Source: Hevea brasiliensis
Taxonomy: Eukaryota > Streptophyta > Magnoliopsida > Malpighiales > Euphorbiaceae
Reading direction: 5' to 3'
Length of the DNA stretch: 64,000 nt
NCBI RefSeq assembly: GCF_030052815.1
Contig: NC_079504.1
Coordinates: 84,632,249 to 84,696,248 of the forward strand
Of this stretch, positions 12,503-25,308 are shown piece after piece. Position numbers and translations under genes: made by a program. The notes below the pieces were generated by a model that ran no database searches, was not told the DNA's origin, and saw only the letters and a program-made list of their open reading frames with translations. Within the stretch, counting starts at the first letter, position 1. Every line of letters starts with the position of its first letter.

Positions 12503-15164
12503 GAATAGCTGTGGGTGCTACCTTCTCATGTCCTCCTCACGCTCCCATGTAGCCTCCTGGCTTGAATGATGGTTCCACAACACTTTCACCAGAGGTATTT
12601 GCTTGTTCCTCAGTTGCTTCACCTCATGTGCTAAGATCTTTATGGGCTCTTCATCATAAGTCAGGTCTGGATTCACCTCAATCTCCTCTACTAGCAAAAT
12701 GTGAGAGGGGTCTGATTTGTACCTCCTCAATATGGAGACATGGAAGACATTGTGAATCTTTTCTAACTCCGGAGGCAATGCAAGTCTATATGCCAATGGA
12801 CCCACTCTTTCCAGAACCTCATATGGCCCAATGAAGCAAAGACTTAGTTTCCCCTTTTTACCAAACCTCATGATCCTCTTCCATGGGAAAACTTTCAAGA
12901 ACACCTTGTCACCCACACTGTATTGAATATCTCTTCTCTTGATGTCAATGTAGGACTTCTGTCTATCCGTTGCAACTTTGAGTCTGTCTCTAATGAGCTT
13001 AACCTTTTCTTCCGTCTACTGCACTAATTCTGGGCCAATCAACTTCCTCTCGCCCACTTCATCCCAACACAAGGGAGTTCTACACTTTCTGCCATAAAGT
13101 GCTTCATATGGAGGCATCTCAATGCTTGACTGATAACTGTTGTTGTAGGCAAATTCAATCAAAGGCAAGTGTGAGTCCCAACTTCCTTCAAATTCAATCA
13201 CACAAGCCCTAAGCATGTCCTCTAAAATCTGAATGATCCTTTCAGATTGGCCATCTGTCTATTGATGGAATGCTGTATTGAAGTTCAATCTAGTTCCTAG
13301 GGCTTTTTGGAGACTACCCCAGAATCTAGAAGTGAACCTTGGGTCTCTGTCTGACACAATAGACACTGGCACTCCATGTAACCTCACCACATCATCAATG
13401 TACAGTTTGGCCAATCTTTCCAGGCTGTAATCCATCCTCACTGGCAAGAAGTGTGCAGACTTAGTCAATCTATCAATAATAACCCAAATTGTATCATGAT
13501 TCTTTTGTGTACGTGGAAGTCCTGTCACGAAATGCATAGTGATTCTTGCCCATTTCCACTCGGGAATTGGTAATGGCTATAGCAAGCCTGCAGGCACTTG
13601 GTGTTCTGCCTTTACTTGCTAACAAGTTAGGCATTTGGCAACATATTCTGCAATGTCTTTCTTCATTGCTCTCCACCAATAGTGCTCTTTCACACTTCTA
13701 TACATTTTAGTTCCACCGGGGTGTATTGCAAAAGGTGAATCATGTGCTTTCTTTAAAATGGTCTGCCTCAGTTCAACATTCTAAAAAATGCACATTCTGC
13801 CCTTATATAACAACAAGCCCTCATCATTTACTGATAATTCTGGTTTCTTGCTATCCCGAGCCTCTTCCATCAACTTCACATACTTATCATCCTTATGTGC
13901 AACTGCTTTAATTTGTTTTGCCAGCATTGGCTTCACTTGCCAAGTAGCTACCATTTGCCCATCTTCATTAATCTCCAAATTAGCATACAATGCCCTTAAC
14001 TCATGTACCATAGACAATCGAGAAACCCTCAAACCAGTCATAGTCTTACAACTTAAAGCATCAGCTATAACATTAGCTTTTCCAGGCTAATAGTCTATCA
14101 AACAATCATAATATTTTATCAGCTCTAACCATCTCCTTTGCCTCAAATTTAACTCCTTTTGTGCGCGCAAGTACTTCAAACTTTTATGATATGTGTATAT
14201 ATAACATCTCTCCCCATACAAGTAATGTCTCCAGATCTTCAAGGCATAGATAATGGTTGCCAGCTTCAAGTCATGTGTAGGATAATTCCTCTCATGCGGT
14301 TTAAGCTGGCGTGAAGCATAGCCAATGACATTCCTATCTTGCATCAACACACAACCCAATCCGTTATGAGAAGGATCACTGTATATGGTATACTCCTTAC
14401 CCAAAGTGGGCAAGGTTAAGACTGGAGCTTCAGTTAAACGCCTCTTTAACTCATCAAAACTTTCCTGGCACCGATCAGTCCACTAAAATTTTACATCCTT
14501 CCTAAGTAGCTTGGTCAATGGAGATGCTAGCATGGAGAATCCCTTCACAAACCTTCGGTAATACCCGGCTAAACCAAGGAAACTCTGAACTTCTGTGACA
14601 TTTCTAGGTGGCTTCTAATTAAGAATGGCGTCTACTTTGCTAGGATCCACCTAGATACCCTCTGCAGATACAATATGCCCCAAAAATGAAATCTCTTTTA
14701 GCCAAAACTCACATTTCGATAGTTTGGCATACAACTGCTTCTCCTTCAAAGTCTGCAATACTATTCTCAAGTGCTTGTTGTGTTCCTCTGCATTCTTTGA
14801 GTACACTAAAATATAATTAATGAACACCACAACAAACTGGTCTAAATATGGCCTGAAGATAGTGTTCATCAGGCCCATAAAAGCAGCTGGAGCATTAGTC
14901 AACCTAAATGGCATTACTAAGAACTCATAGTGGCCATATCGAGTCCTAAAGGCAATTTTAGGGATACTTTGCTCCTGCACCCTCAACTGGTAGTAGCCCG
15001 ATCTCAAGTCAATTTTGGAGAATATAGTTGCATCCTTCAACTGATCAAACAAATCATCGATCTGTGGTAGATGATATCTATTCTTTATGGTCACCTTATT
15101 CAACTGTCTGTAGTCTATGCATAGGTGGAGAGTACTATCCTTCTTCTTCACAAATAATATCGGT
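12503..15164 (-). pseudogene. pol: E3 pol, RT to chromodomain part, broken
   Basis: Read right to left: RT (15151-14651: [25 protein letters not shown]), RNase H (14413-14087), integrase core (about 13680-13016: [23 protein letters not shown]), then C-terminal module and chromodomain (12916-12518: LRNKQIPLVKVLW). The RT catalytic motif FIDD has become FINY at 14813-14824. RNase H shows SDPSHN for SDASHN and TYHKSLKY for TDHKSLKY. Several frame changes and stops interrupt it. The N-terminal part of RT lies across E3b at 23153-23417. E3b is inserted inside the RT, just before the VKKKD region. Confidence 0.9.
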
Positions 15165-18100
15165 TATGACACCCCTTACTCATCTATAATGTAGCCGAGC
15201 AAGATATGACACACAGTGTGCTGGAGCTCCATATCTTATTTCATTACAATTTACTCTTTCTTAATTTATTTATTTATTCATTTATTAGTCACTAAGTGAA
15301 ATTTATGTCATTTAATTTATTTATTGAAATTATGAATTAATTTAAGGTTCCGAAAATTTTATAGAAAATCCGATAGAGTGCCCGCTAAAAATGGAGAAAA
15401 TAGTTCTTCGGAACTTGTGAAAAAAAATACTTCCAATACGTTTTCAATCATTCCCAAACTCAATTTGTATCACATCAATTTACAACAATTTCTTAACAAT
15501 TCCTCCATTTGTCATTCATTCATTTCACATCATCATCACGCTCAAATCATAAATAAATTCTCACATGGTATTTATAATCACAAAGTTATAAATACTTACA
15601 TTAATACAAAATTATATTACATTTGTTTCAAATACACATGATAAAATAAGAGTTTAATTACAAAACTTACAAAAATCACAAAATACAAAATGGGACCTAG
15701 TGTCCTACCAATGCACTGTAGCCTGTGAGGTGACACAGACACTATGCAGAACTGTGAATGGCCTTACCCAGTCTGTGGTCTACTGGGCTCTCTGTCCAAA
15801 TCTTCAGTACCTACGTGTTGCAAAAGCGACGCGCTAAGCATAAGCTTAGTAGTGCCAATAATATAAGAAAATATAATATGCAAAATAAAAACAATAATTT
15901 CCTGGTTATTGTGTTCACAAGAAATGAATAATTACTAACTTATTATTTAGTCGAAGGCTAATTACATTTTATGATATTAACTTTTTCATGCATTTTGTTA
16001 ATTATTTTCTTGATGATTTTAAGCTTCTTTATTTTATTGTAATCATTCTTGATCTTTATCTTGATTTTTAATTTCCTTATTTTCATTAATAATCAATTCA
16101 ATTACAATTATACTTTTCCATGCCCAAGTAAGGACTGGATAAATGGGTAAACTAGCACTGGGTACCAGCCGTCACACTATCGGTCATAATGTGTCTTCCG
16201 GTGTGCAAACAGAATGACTAATAAGCCATAAAAGCAATAAGGCATAAAGCCAAGTATAACATCATAATCAGTATAGCCATAGGCTATCATCACAGAATGG
16301 CATGGAGCTATACATCATACGCAGTACTGCTATCAGAACCCTATTGGCATGCCAACCTATCCAAACCAATCACATTAGGTCTACTAGGGCATACTACAAA
16401 GTCATTTCTTGAATACTTGTACTTTATACGTAAGGTTACTATTCATTTAATTAGTCAACTAAAATGTTGACTTTTTCATAGATAATAGGTATATTGGTTC
16501 AAATATCACCAACATACCACATTTTGCATTCCAAAGTTATTGGCATTGGTTGCCAATTCCATTTCAAAGCTTAGTGTTAGTTATTCACAATTTTCAGATT
16601 TCAAGCACTAAGTTTACTATTTCATTGGTCATTTGTACAGTAGGAATTTGGCAAAATTATCTTCATGAAAGTTGTTCCTTATTGTGTCTAGTTACATTTA
16701 TTTTTTCGAATCACTCCATTTGAAGTTTTGTAGCTCAAGTTATGGACTAAATACCATAACTGGCCAAATTGCAAATTTTCCAGATTTTCTTCACAGAACT
16801 AAATCTACAGTGTTTTGTACACTGATTGCAGGTCAGTTTTTGAACTTTTTATGATCAAAATTTGGGTTTGGTTTCTTCATGAAAGTTGTAGGTCTATGTC
16901 TCAACTTTCTGTTGGTAAAATTTCAGGTTAATTAGACCTTTCTACACTGAGTTATGACCAAATGAATGAACACTATTCATTTGGTCATTTTGCCCAGGTA
17001 GAATGCATGTCACCCGGATTAGGGTAATTTTTAAGTCAACTTGGTTTAGTTTTCTGGGCAGGGTTTCTTCACCAAAGTTGTGCCATTATGTGTCTAGTTT
17101 CATGTCCAATTGGCCTTGCACCAATTGAACCTATACAACTCCATTTATGGCTGCCCAAACCTACTGGACTCATACTCAGTCCTGCAGGTCACCAAGAGCA
17201 GCATGCCTAAACTCAACTCCAACATCCTTACTCACTTCAATTCCCACTCACACACATTCAAATGGTCACTAATTGACCATTACAATGTTAACATACCATT
17301 ACATGAGCAAACCCTAATGTTGTTCAAGTGTCCACATTTTCAAGGTTCATTCATGCATCACACTTGCATTTCACTTACTCTTACATGATCAAGCACTCAT
17401 CTCATGCTATGGGCAGCTCCTAACCACTTTGTTTCAAGTAATTTCATCAAACCCTAACCACCTCTAAGCTGCCAAAATTTTAGGGATGCACACACACAAA
17501 TTTTTATTTTGTTTTCTTACACTTCCCACTTATTTCAAGGTATTAAACATGGCTTAAGTAAAAAAAATAAAAGATTGGACATTAACCTCTTTTGCTCACT
17601 CTTCCAAGTCTCCAAAACTTCCTTCTTTCTTCTTCTTTTTGCTGGCTAGAGGATGTTCAAGTTGCAAGATCAATTTCTTGTGAAGCAAGGTTGTGGTTTT
17701 AAGGTGAGATGAGGTGGGATTTGGGAGCTTACTCAAGCTTCCATGAAGGTTGGGTTGGGGTAAGGTTTATGGCTGGTCTAGTTGTGGGGAAGAAACAGAT
17801 TGCTTTTTGTTTATTTTTACCTCATTTTACCTCTTTTGAATTGGTTTTTACTAGCTTGTTCAATTGTGATTGGTGGGAGCACTTTTAATGACATCATATG
17901 ATGTCATAATTCCCTATTTCTTTCATTTTTCTCTCCTTTTCTTTTATACTCATTTTCAATTTAATTTTTAGCAATATTTATTCACATTTTATGTCATAAT
18001 AATTATTTACTTAACTGGACAAGTCGGCCAAAAATCATCTCTGAAGATGAAATGACCAAAATGCCCTCCGTTTGGCTGAATAGACTAAAATTGTCTGTAC

Positions 18101-18450
18101 CAATTGAAAATTTTTTCTAAGCATTTTCTTGGCATTCTAATGCCATAGAAACCTCAATGACTCTTCCCTGGAGTCCCAAAAATTATTTTATGAATTTTCT
18201 CCTGAGTTTAGGGCTTCTAGTTGCGAAAACTGCAACTTCCCACTAGGTTACCCATCACTAGGGCACCGGCTCATTTGACTTGGTTGTATTTTATTTCCAA
18301 AATTTTTCCTAAATTTTTCTTATTAATATTTGAGTTAATTATGGTTCCTCACTTTAGTTTAAATATTTTTCTAGACGTTCTAACTGTCCAGACCGACACT
18401 AGTCACCGGAACGGTAGAATGTACGGAATAGATACAGTAAGGGTGTTACA
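15165..18450 (-). repeat. E3b 3' LTR (3286 bp, family B)
   Basis: Pairs with 19888-23152 with few differences by eye. Contains the conserved hairpin (15832-15856, CTAAGC/GCTTAG), GGC/GCC mini-hairpins at about 16205-16325, and the 12-bp palindrome TTGGCATGCCAA (16344-16355). The 'TAGCTCAAGTTATGG' module lies near 16730. Small ORFs inside (for example 17110-17388 plus) recur only as repeat sequence. Confidence 0.92.
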
Positions 18451-18499
18451 ACTCTTTCCCTCTAATTTAAATTTTGTCCTCGAAATTTACTTGACTTAA

Positions 18500-19760
18500 G
18501 TAATCGTGGAGTTGTTGCCTCCTTGCTTCTTCACTCCCTTGTATCGCCTCATCAATGTCTGGGTTTGGCTCCTCCTGAGCTTCCATAGCATATACCTGTG
18601 GTACCACCCTAACTTCGGGCCTTTCAACTGTTTCAGAAACAATCTTCTATGAGATGTCAGCCATCTTTGCTCTACTCGATCTATTACCCCTTTGAACTGT
18701 AGGGGTAGGTCTATCAACTTGTACTGGAGCTATTGAACCATTCTTCTGAGGGCAATCTCTTATGAAATGATCCGTAGCCCGCACTTGAAACACTCTCCAG
18801 TTAACAGTCGACACTCCCCTCTATGTCTCCTACCACAGTGCATACATTCAGGCACTGGGGTAAATCCCCTTATTACTGTGCCTGGGGTGCTAGCTATAGA
18901 TATCCCAATCTAGCCTCTTTGGCCCTGTGTCTGATCTTGTGAACCATAACCTTTAAGCTTCTTACTATCAGTCGGTATACTTGACTGCTCTGGTCCAAAT
19001 TCCCTCTTACGCTACTTATCTTTCCTATTCTGTTCACTTACTCTGACCCTTTCCACTTTCAGTGTAGTTTCAACTAATTTTGTGAAGTTCGTAATCCCCA
19101 AGGCAGTGATCATTATTTTAATGTTGTCATTTAGCCCCTCTTTGAACCTTCTGCACCTCTTTGCTTCTATGGGGACTATCTCTCTTCCGTAGCGGCTTAG
19201 TCTGACAAACTCCTTCTCATACTCCGCTACTAATAACTGCTTCTGCCTCAGATTAATGAATTCTCTCCTCTTGTCTTCTAGGTACACACTTCCCACATAC
19301 TTCTTCTTAAATTCAGCAAGGAAGAAATCTCAAGTTATCAACTCTGGCTGGACCTCAATAGATATAGTGTCCCACCACTGATAGGCATCATCTTGAAGTA
19401 GGGACATAGCACCCTCCAAGTTCTACTCTGGGGTGCAATGCAGTTGCTTCAATACTCTTATAGTAGGTCTAGCCAATTCTCAGCCGCCACCGAGTCATCT
19501 TCTTTCTTACCAATGAAGTCCACTGCCCCAAATTTTCTCAGTTTTTCCAGATGGGATTTTTGCTGTGGAAGTGGTGGTTGTGGCATAACCCCAGCCATCT
19601 GTCTGAAGAATTCAGCCATTTGCTGAAACATAGCCGACAGAAGCTGTGCAGGCACTATTGGTGCTGGTGGAGTAGGTTCTCCCTGGCCTCCAGTCTCAGC
19701 TGCAAGTGGAGCACGACTCTCCACTTCCTCATCTAGTGCTCTTTGTGACGTGGGGTCCAT
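18500..19760 (-). pseudogene. gag: E3b gag, broken
   Basis: The start ATG at 19760 opens MDPTSQRALDEEVESRAP, a Pro-rich N-terminus with FRQMAGVMPQPP. The gag core follows at 19296-19012 (INLRQKQLLVAEYEKEFVRL, then CRRFKEGLNDNIK), typical of plant Ty3 gag. A CCHC knuckle beginning CFKCG near 18790 runs through a one-base frameshift before HFIRDC. Downstream of the knuckle the sequence soon reaches TTTGTCCTCGAAATTTAC (18469-18489), which resembles DNA lying after pol in E3 (about 12470). This places an internal deletion of all pol between about 18490 and 18740. At least two further breaks interrupt the frame, so the copy is not functional. Confidence 0.85.
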
Positions 19761-19870
19761 ATCCTAATCAAAATAAGAAAGACAAATAGATCTACATTAG
19801 TGTCACCTCGACTCTTACAAATGCAATGCATGGTATGGACTCGATCTAGACCCAAAAACGCCTAAACCGT

Positions 19871-19882
19871 GCTCTGATACTA
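19871..19882 (-). other. E3b primer binding site (tRNA-iMet)
   Basis: Plus strand GCTCTGATACTA. On the minus strand TAGTATCAGAGC differs at one base from TGGTATCAGAGC, the complement of the initiator tRNA-Met 3' end used by plant Ty3 elements. It lies 5 bp from the 5' LTR. Confidence 0.85.
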
Positions 19883-19887
19883 ATAAA

Positions 19888-22800
19888 TGTGACACCCCTT
19901 ACCCGTCTACAGTGTAGCCGAGCAAGATATGCCACATAGTGTGCCGGAGCACCATATCTTATTTCATTACAATTTACTCTTTCTTAATTTATTTATTTAT
20001 TCATTTATTAATCACTAAGTGAAATTTATGTCATTTAATTTATTTATTGAAATTATGAATTAATTTAAGGTTCCAAAAATTTTACAGAAAATCCGGCAGA
20101 GTGCTATTAAAAATGGAGAAAACAGTTATTCGAAACCTGTGAAGAAAAACACTTCCAATACATTTTCAATCATTCCCAAACTCCATTTGTATCACATCAA
20201 TTTACAATAATTTCTTAACAATTGCTCCATTTGTCATTCATTCATTTCACATCATCATCATGCTAAAATAATAAATAAATTCTCACATGGTATTTATAAT
20301 CATAAAGTTATAAATACTTACATTAATACAAAATTATATACATTTGTTTCAAATACACATGATAAAATAAGAGTTTAATTACAAAACTTACAAAAATCAC
20401 AAAATAAAAAATGGGACTTAGTGTCCTACCAATGCACTGTAGCCTGTGAGGTGATACGGATACTATGCAGAACTGTGAATGGCCTAATCCAGTCTGTGGT
20501 CTACTGGGCTCTCTGTCCAAATCTTTAGTACCTACGCGTTGCAAAAGCGTCGCGCTAAGCATAAAGCTTATTAGTGCCACTAATACAAGAAAATATAATA
20601 TGCAAAATAAAAATAATAATTTCCTAGTTATTGTGTTCATAAGAAATGAATAATTACTAACTTATTTTTTAGTCAAAGGCTAATTACATTTTATGATATT
20701 AACTTCTTCATGCATTTTGTTAATTGTTTTCTTGATGATTTTAAGCTTCTTTATTTTATTGTAATCATTCTTGATCTTTATCTTGATTTTTAATTTCCTT
20801 ATTTTCTTGAATAATCAATTCAATTACCATTATACTTTTCCATGCCCAAGTAACCTATACAAATTGATTAGACTGGATAAATGGGTAAACTAGCACTGGG
20901 TACCAGGTACCTCAGGCCATCACACCATCGGTCACAATGTGTCTCCTGGTGTGCAAACAGAATGGCTAATAAGCCATAAAAGCAATAAGGCATAAAGCCA
21001 AGTATAACATCATAATTAGTATAGCCATAGGCTATCATCACAGAATGGCATGGAGCTATACATCATACACAGTACTGCTATCAGAACCCTATTGGCATGC
21101 CAACCTATCCAAACCAATCAGATTAGGCCTACTAGGGCATATTACCTTGAAAATTTGTACTTTACATGTAAGGTTACTATTCATTTCATTAGTCAACTAA
21201 AATGTTGACTTTTTCATAGATAATAGGTATATTGGTTCAAATATAACCAACATACCACATTTTGCATTCCAAAGTTATTGGCATTGGTTGCCAATTCCAT
21301 TTCAAAGCTTAGTGTCAGTTATTCACAATTTTCAGATTTCAAGCACTAAGTTTACTGTTCAATTGGTCATTTGTACAGTAGGAATTTGGCAAAATTATCT
21401 TCATGAAAGTTGTTCCTTATTGTGTCTAGTTATATTTTTTTTTTGAATCACTCCATTTGGAGTTTTGTAGCTCAAGTTATGGCCTAAATACCATAACTGG
21501 CCGGATTGTAAATTTTCCAGATTTTCTAGACAGAACCAAATCTACAGTGTTTTGTACACTGAATGCAGGTTAGTTTTTGAATATGTTATGATCAACATTT
21601 GGGTTTAGTTTATTCATGAAAGTTGTAGGTCTATGTCTCAGCTTTCTGTTGGTAAAATTTCACGTTAATTAGACCTTTCTACACTAAGTTATGACCAAAT
21701 GAATGAATACTATTCATTTGGTCATTTTGCCCAGGCAGAATGCATGCACCCGGATTAGGGCAATTTTTAGGTCAACTTGGTTTAGTTTTCTGGGCAGGGT
21801 TTCTTCACCAAAGTTGTGCCATTATGTGTCTAGTTTCATGTCCAATTGGCCTTGCACCAATTGAACCTATACAACTCCATTTATGGCTGTCCAAACTTGA
21901 GTCCTGCAGGTCACCAAGGGCAGCATGCGTAAACTCAACTCCAACATCCTTACTCACTTCAATTCCTACTCACACACATTCAAATGGTCACTAATTGACC
22001 ATTACATGATCAAACCCTAATGTTGTTCAAGTGTCCACATTTTCAAGGTTCATTCATGCATCACACTTGCATTTCAGTTATTCTTACATGATCAAGCACT
22101 CATCTCATGCTATGGGCAGCTCCTAACCACTTTGTTTCAAGTAATTTCATCAAACCCTAACTACCCCTAAGCTGCCGAAATTTTAGGGATGCACATACAC
22201 AAATTTTTATTTTGTTTTCTTACACTTCCCACTTATTTCAAGGTATTAAACATGGCTTAAGTAAAAGAAATAAAAGATTGGACACTAACCTCTTTTGCTC
22301 ACTCTTCCAAGTCTCCAAAACTTCCTTCTTTCTTCTTCTTTTTGCTGGCTAGAGGATGTTCAAGTTGCAAGATCAATTTTTTGTGAAGCAAGGTTGTGGT
22401 TTTAAGGTGAGATGAGGTGGGATTTGGGAGCTTACTTAAGCTTCCATGGAGGTTGGGTTGGGGTAAGGTTTAGGGCTGGTCTGGTTTTGGGAAAGAAACA
22501 GATTGCTTTTTGTTTATTTTTACCTCATTTTACCTCTTTTTAATTAGTTTTTAATAGCTTGTTCAATTGTGATTGGTGGGAGCACTTTTAATGACATCAT
22601 ATGATGTCATAATTCCCTATTTCTTTCATTTTTCTCTTCTTTTCCTTTCTACTCATTTTCAATTTAATTTTTAGCAATATTTATTCACATTTTATGTCAT
22701 AATAATTATTTACTTAACTGAACAAGTCGGCCAAAAATTATTTCTGAAGACGAAATGACCAAAATGCCCTCCGTTTGACTAAACAGACTAAAATTGTCTG

Positions 22801-23152
22801 TACCGATTGAAAATTTTTTCTAAGCATTTTCTTGGCATTCTAATGCTATAGAAACCTCAATGACTCTTCCCTGGAGTCCCAAAAATTATTTTATGAATTT
22901 TCTTCCGAGTTTAGGGCTTCTAGTTGCGAAGACCGCAACTTCCCACTAGGTTACCCATCGCTAGGGCACCACCTCATTTAACTTGGTTGTATTTTATTTC
23001 TAAAATTTTTCCTAAATTTTTCTTATTAATATTTGAGTTAATTATGGTTCCTCACTTTAGTTTAAATATTTTTCTAGACATTCTAACTGTCCGGACCAAA
23101 ACTGGTCATGGAACGGTAGAATGTACGAAATAGATACAGTGAGGGTGCTACA
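19888..23152 (-). repeat. E3b 5' LTR (3265 bp, family B)
   Basis: Starts TGTGACACCCC and ends GGTGCTACA on the plus strand. It carries the same modules as its partner: conserved hairpin at 20552-20577 (one arm mutated), mini-hairpins at about 20955-21075, and palindrome TTGGCATGCCAA at 21092-21103. Confidence 0.92.
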
Positions 23153-23911
23153 TTGGTGCTCCCCAAGGCGATACGCTAGGGCAGATGAAACCCTTATCTA
23201 ACAATTCCTGCAATTGCACCTTCAACTCTTTCAACTCAGTAGGTGCCATCCTATAAGGAGTGATGGAGATTGGCTCCACACCAAGCACAGTCTCAATTTC
23301 AAACTGCACCTCTCTTTCCGGAGGCAATCCTGACAATTCTTCCTGAAAGACATCTGAAAAATCCCATACCGTAGGAATATCTTTAAGATATGGACTCCCC
23401 ACCTGGGTGTCTATCACATGAGCTAGATAAGCTTCACTCCCTTTCTAATCATCTTTCTAGCAAGTGCAGCTGAAATGATGTTGGATGGCAATAACTACCT
23501 CTCCCCATGTGTCACTACGTTTGCATACTCGGGAAGACCAAAAGTGACTGTCTTCAGTCTACAGTCGATCATGGCATGATGCCTGGCTAACCAATCTATG
23601 TCCAAGATGATATCATAATCTTGGAAGTGCATTTCAATTAAGTTTGACAGGAATGTATGTCCTTGGATCACTAAAGGACAATCTTCATACAATTTATTCA
23701 CCCTAACCTCTTGTCCTAAAGAACTAGTCACTAGCACATCATAATCCAATTTCACACAAGGAATAGCAACAGAGCATGCAATATTGGCACTAGTATAAGA
23801 ATGTGTAGAACCAGGGTCAAACAACACATATACATCTCTATCAAAGATGGAGAAAGTACTAGCCACAACATCTGATGTCTCAGCTTCCTCCCTTTGGCGC
23901 ATGGTGTGCAC
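23153..23911 (-). pseudogene. pol: E3 protease and N-terminal RT linker, broken
   Basis: Protease (23911-23495) shows [24 protein letters not shown] and [17 protein letters not shown], the arrangement of the E1 and E2 proteases. The linker to RT (23417-23153) has [20 protein letters not shown], typical of the region before plant Ty3 RTs, and stops at the E3b junction in [10 protein letters not shown] frame change separates the two near 23450. Confidence 0.88.
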
Positions 23912-23929
23912 CCTGGCTGATGCACCACT

Positions 23930-25113
23930 TTGCTCTGGTTGGCTCGCTGTGCCCTAGCTACCAGAAGTGTTACCTCTACCCCTGCCTCGGCCTCTACTAG
24001 CTGTCTGTTATTCTCTAGAAGCAGAACCTTGAATAGATCCCTCAGTGGTGGTAGGCGTCCTAGACTTGTGAGCACTAGTGCAATCTCTAGCAAAATGCCC
24101 ACTTCCACCACAGTTGTAATAGGCTCCTATGACCTTATAACATACTCTTCCATGATTCTTGTCACAAGTTTCACAGGTACGAGCAGGAAAACAACCCCTA
24201 GATGTTTGCTGTCTAGATCTAGGTGGCCTCTGCCCTGAGAATCTTCCCCTACTAGATCCTCTGTTACTTGGTCCCCCAAAGCTCTTTCTCTTACCCTAAT
24301 TGCTACTTGAACTCTGACCTGAAGTCTTCCTACTTTTCTCTTTTTTTTTTCTGTTCCCTTTTTAACAGCGCATTCTAACTCAATCCTCTCTAATTTCAAG
24401 GCTTGGGATATTAATTCTAAGAAGTTCTCATGTCGGAACCCAGCCACTTGCATTCATAAGATAGGTCTCAATCCGGCTTTAAAGCGCTTGCATCTGTCTC
24501 TGCTAGTGGTGAGTAAACTCCCAGCATAGTGACTCAGGCGAGAGAACTCCCTCTCGTACTCTGCCACAGTCCTATCACCCTGCTTCAGACTCAGGAACTC
24601 TTGTAGCTTCATATCCACATACGTGTCTGAAACATACTTCTGTTTAAACTCCCTCAAAAAATCTTCCCAAGTTAGAACTGGAGGCTCTACCACGTTGTGG
24701 GGAATGGTCTTCCACCATTCATAAGCATCCCCTTGCAAAAAGAAATGGAGTATTCAAACTTCAGATCATTTGTGCAGTGTAATTTCTTGAATACTCTCTC
24801 CATTCTCTCAAGCCATTGTTCTGCTTCTAATGGGTCCACTGTACCCTTGAACTCTATCGCCCCCTACTTTATTAACTTTTCATACTGTCTGGCTGGAGGT
24901 GGTGGTTGCACTGGAGGTGCTTGCACAGGAGCTTGGACTAGAATATTGCCAGCCATTTGCTGAAATAGTGCAGCCATCTGCTGAGCGAACTGAGTAGGAA
25001 ACTACATAGGCAAGACGGGTGCAGCTGACCCACTGGCATTCTGAGGAGCTGGGGCCCTCCCCCTGTACCTCAGTTGCTACGGATTGTTCTACCATGTGAT
25101 CCCCCTCTTCCAT
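23930..25113 (-). pseudogene. gag: E3 gag, broken
   Basis: The start is placed at 25113 (MEEGDHMVEQSVATE) because E2 begins MEEGDRSGEQSVE at the matching place. A Pro/Ala-rich N-terminus is followed by the gag core (24738-24454: YEWWKTIPHN, TVAEYEREFSRLSHYA). A basic linker and a CCHC-knuckle region near 24060-24200 come next. Frames change several times (about 24453, 24127, 23950), so no full Gag can be made. Confidence 0.87.
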
Positions 25114-25288
25114 ACCGAAACACAAAGAATTCTACTTCCTGCACAACCAACACAAGGAGATTTTCCTCAATTAGTCCATATTTATGATGTAATGCACTAT
25201 ATGCATCAACTAATGACAATTGAGCAGTTGTACTTATCAAAAAAATTTTTTTCAAACATGAAATTTCAAAACTTGGATAAAAACCAAA

Positions 25289-25300
25289 GCTCTGATACCA
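25289..25300 (-). other. E3 primer binding site (tRNA-iMet)
   Basis: Plus strand GCTCTGATACCA, an exact complement of TGGTATCAGAGC. It lies 8 bp from the E3 5' LTR start at 25309 and primes minus-strand DNA synthesis. Confidence 0.93.
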
Positions 25301-25308
25301 CTAAAACA

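Larger units (their letters stand above)
15165..23152 (-). mobile_element. E3b: gag-only non-autonomous LTR retrotransposon
   Basis: Complete 7988-bp element with LTRs at 15165-18450 and 19888-23152 and only 1437 bp of internal DNA. The internal DNA holds a tRNA-Met primer site, a decayed Ty3-type gag with zinc knuckle, and a short tail. No protease, RT, RNase H or integrase can be seen. It must have been mobilised by pol from another element. It sits in E3's RT gene. The flanks TCGGT (15160-15164) and TTGGT (23153-23157) fit a 5-bp target duplication with one change. The left terminus has decayed from TGTGACACC to TATGACACC. The size and layout resemble published plant gag-carrying non-autonomous elements (TR-GAG). 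Confidence 0.88.

Noticed and set aside
17110..17388. 92-codon frame with a partial counterpart at 21740-21994
   Set aside because: Its presence in both E3b LTRs is due to LTR identity. The two frames differ in length and start, with no domain.
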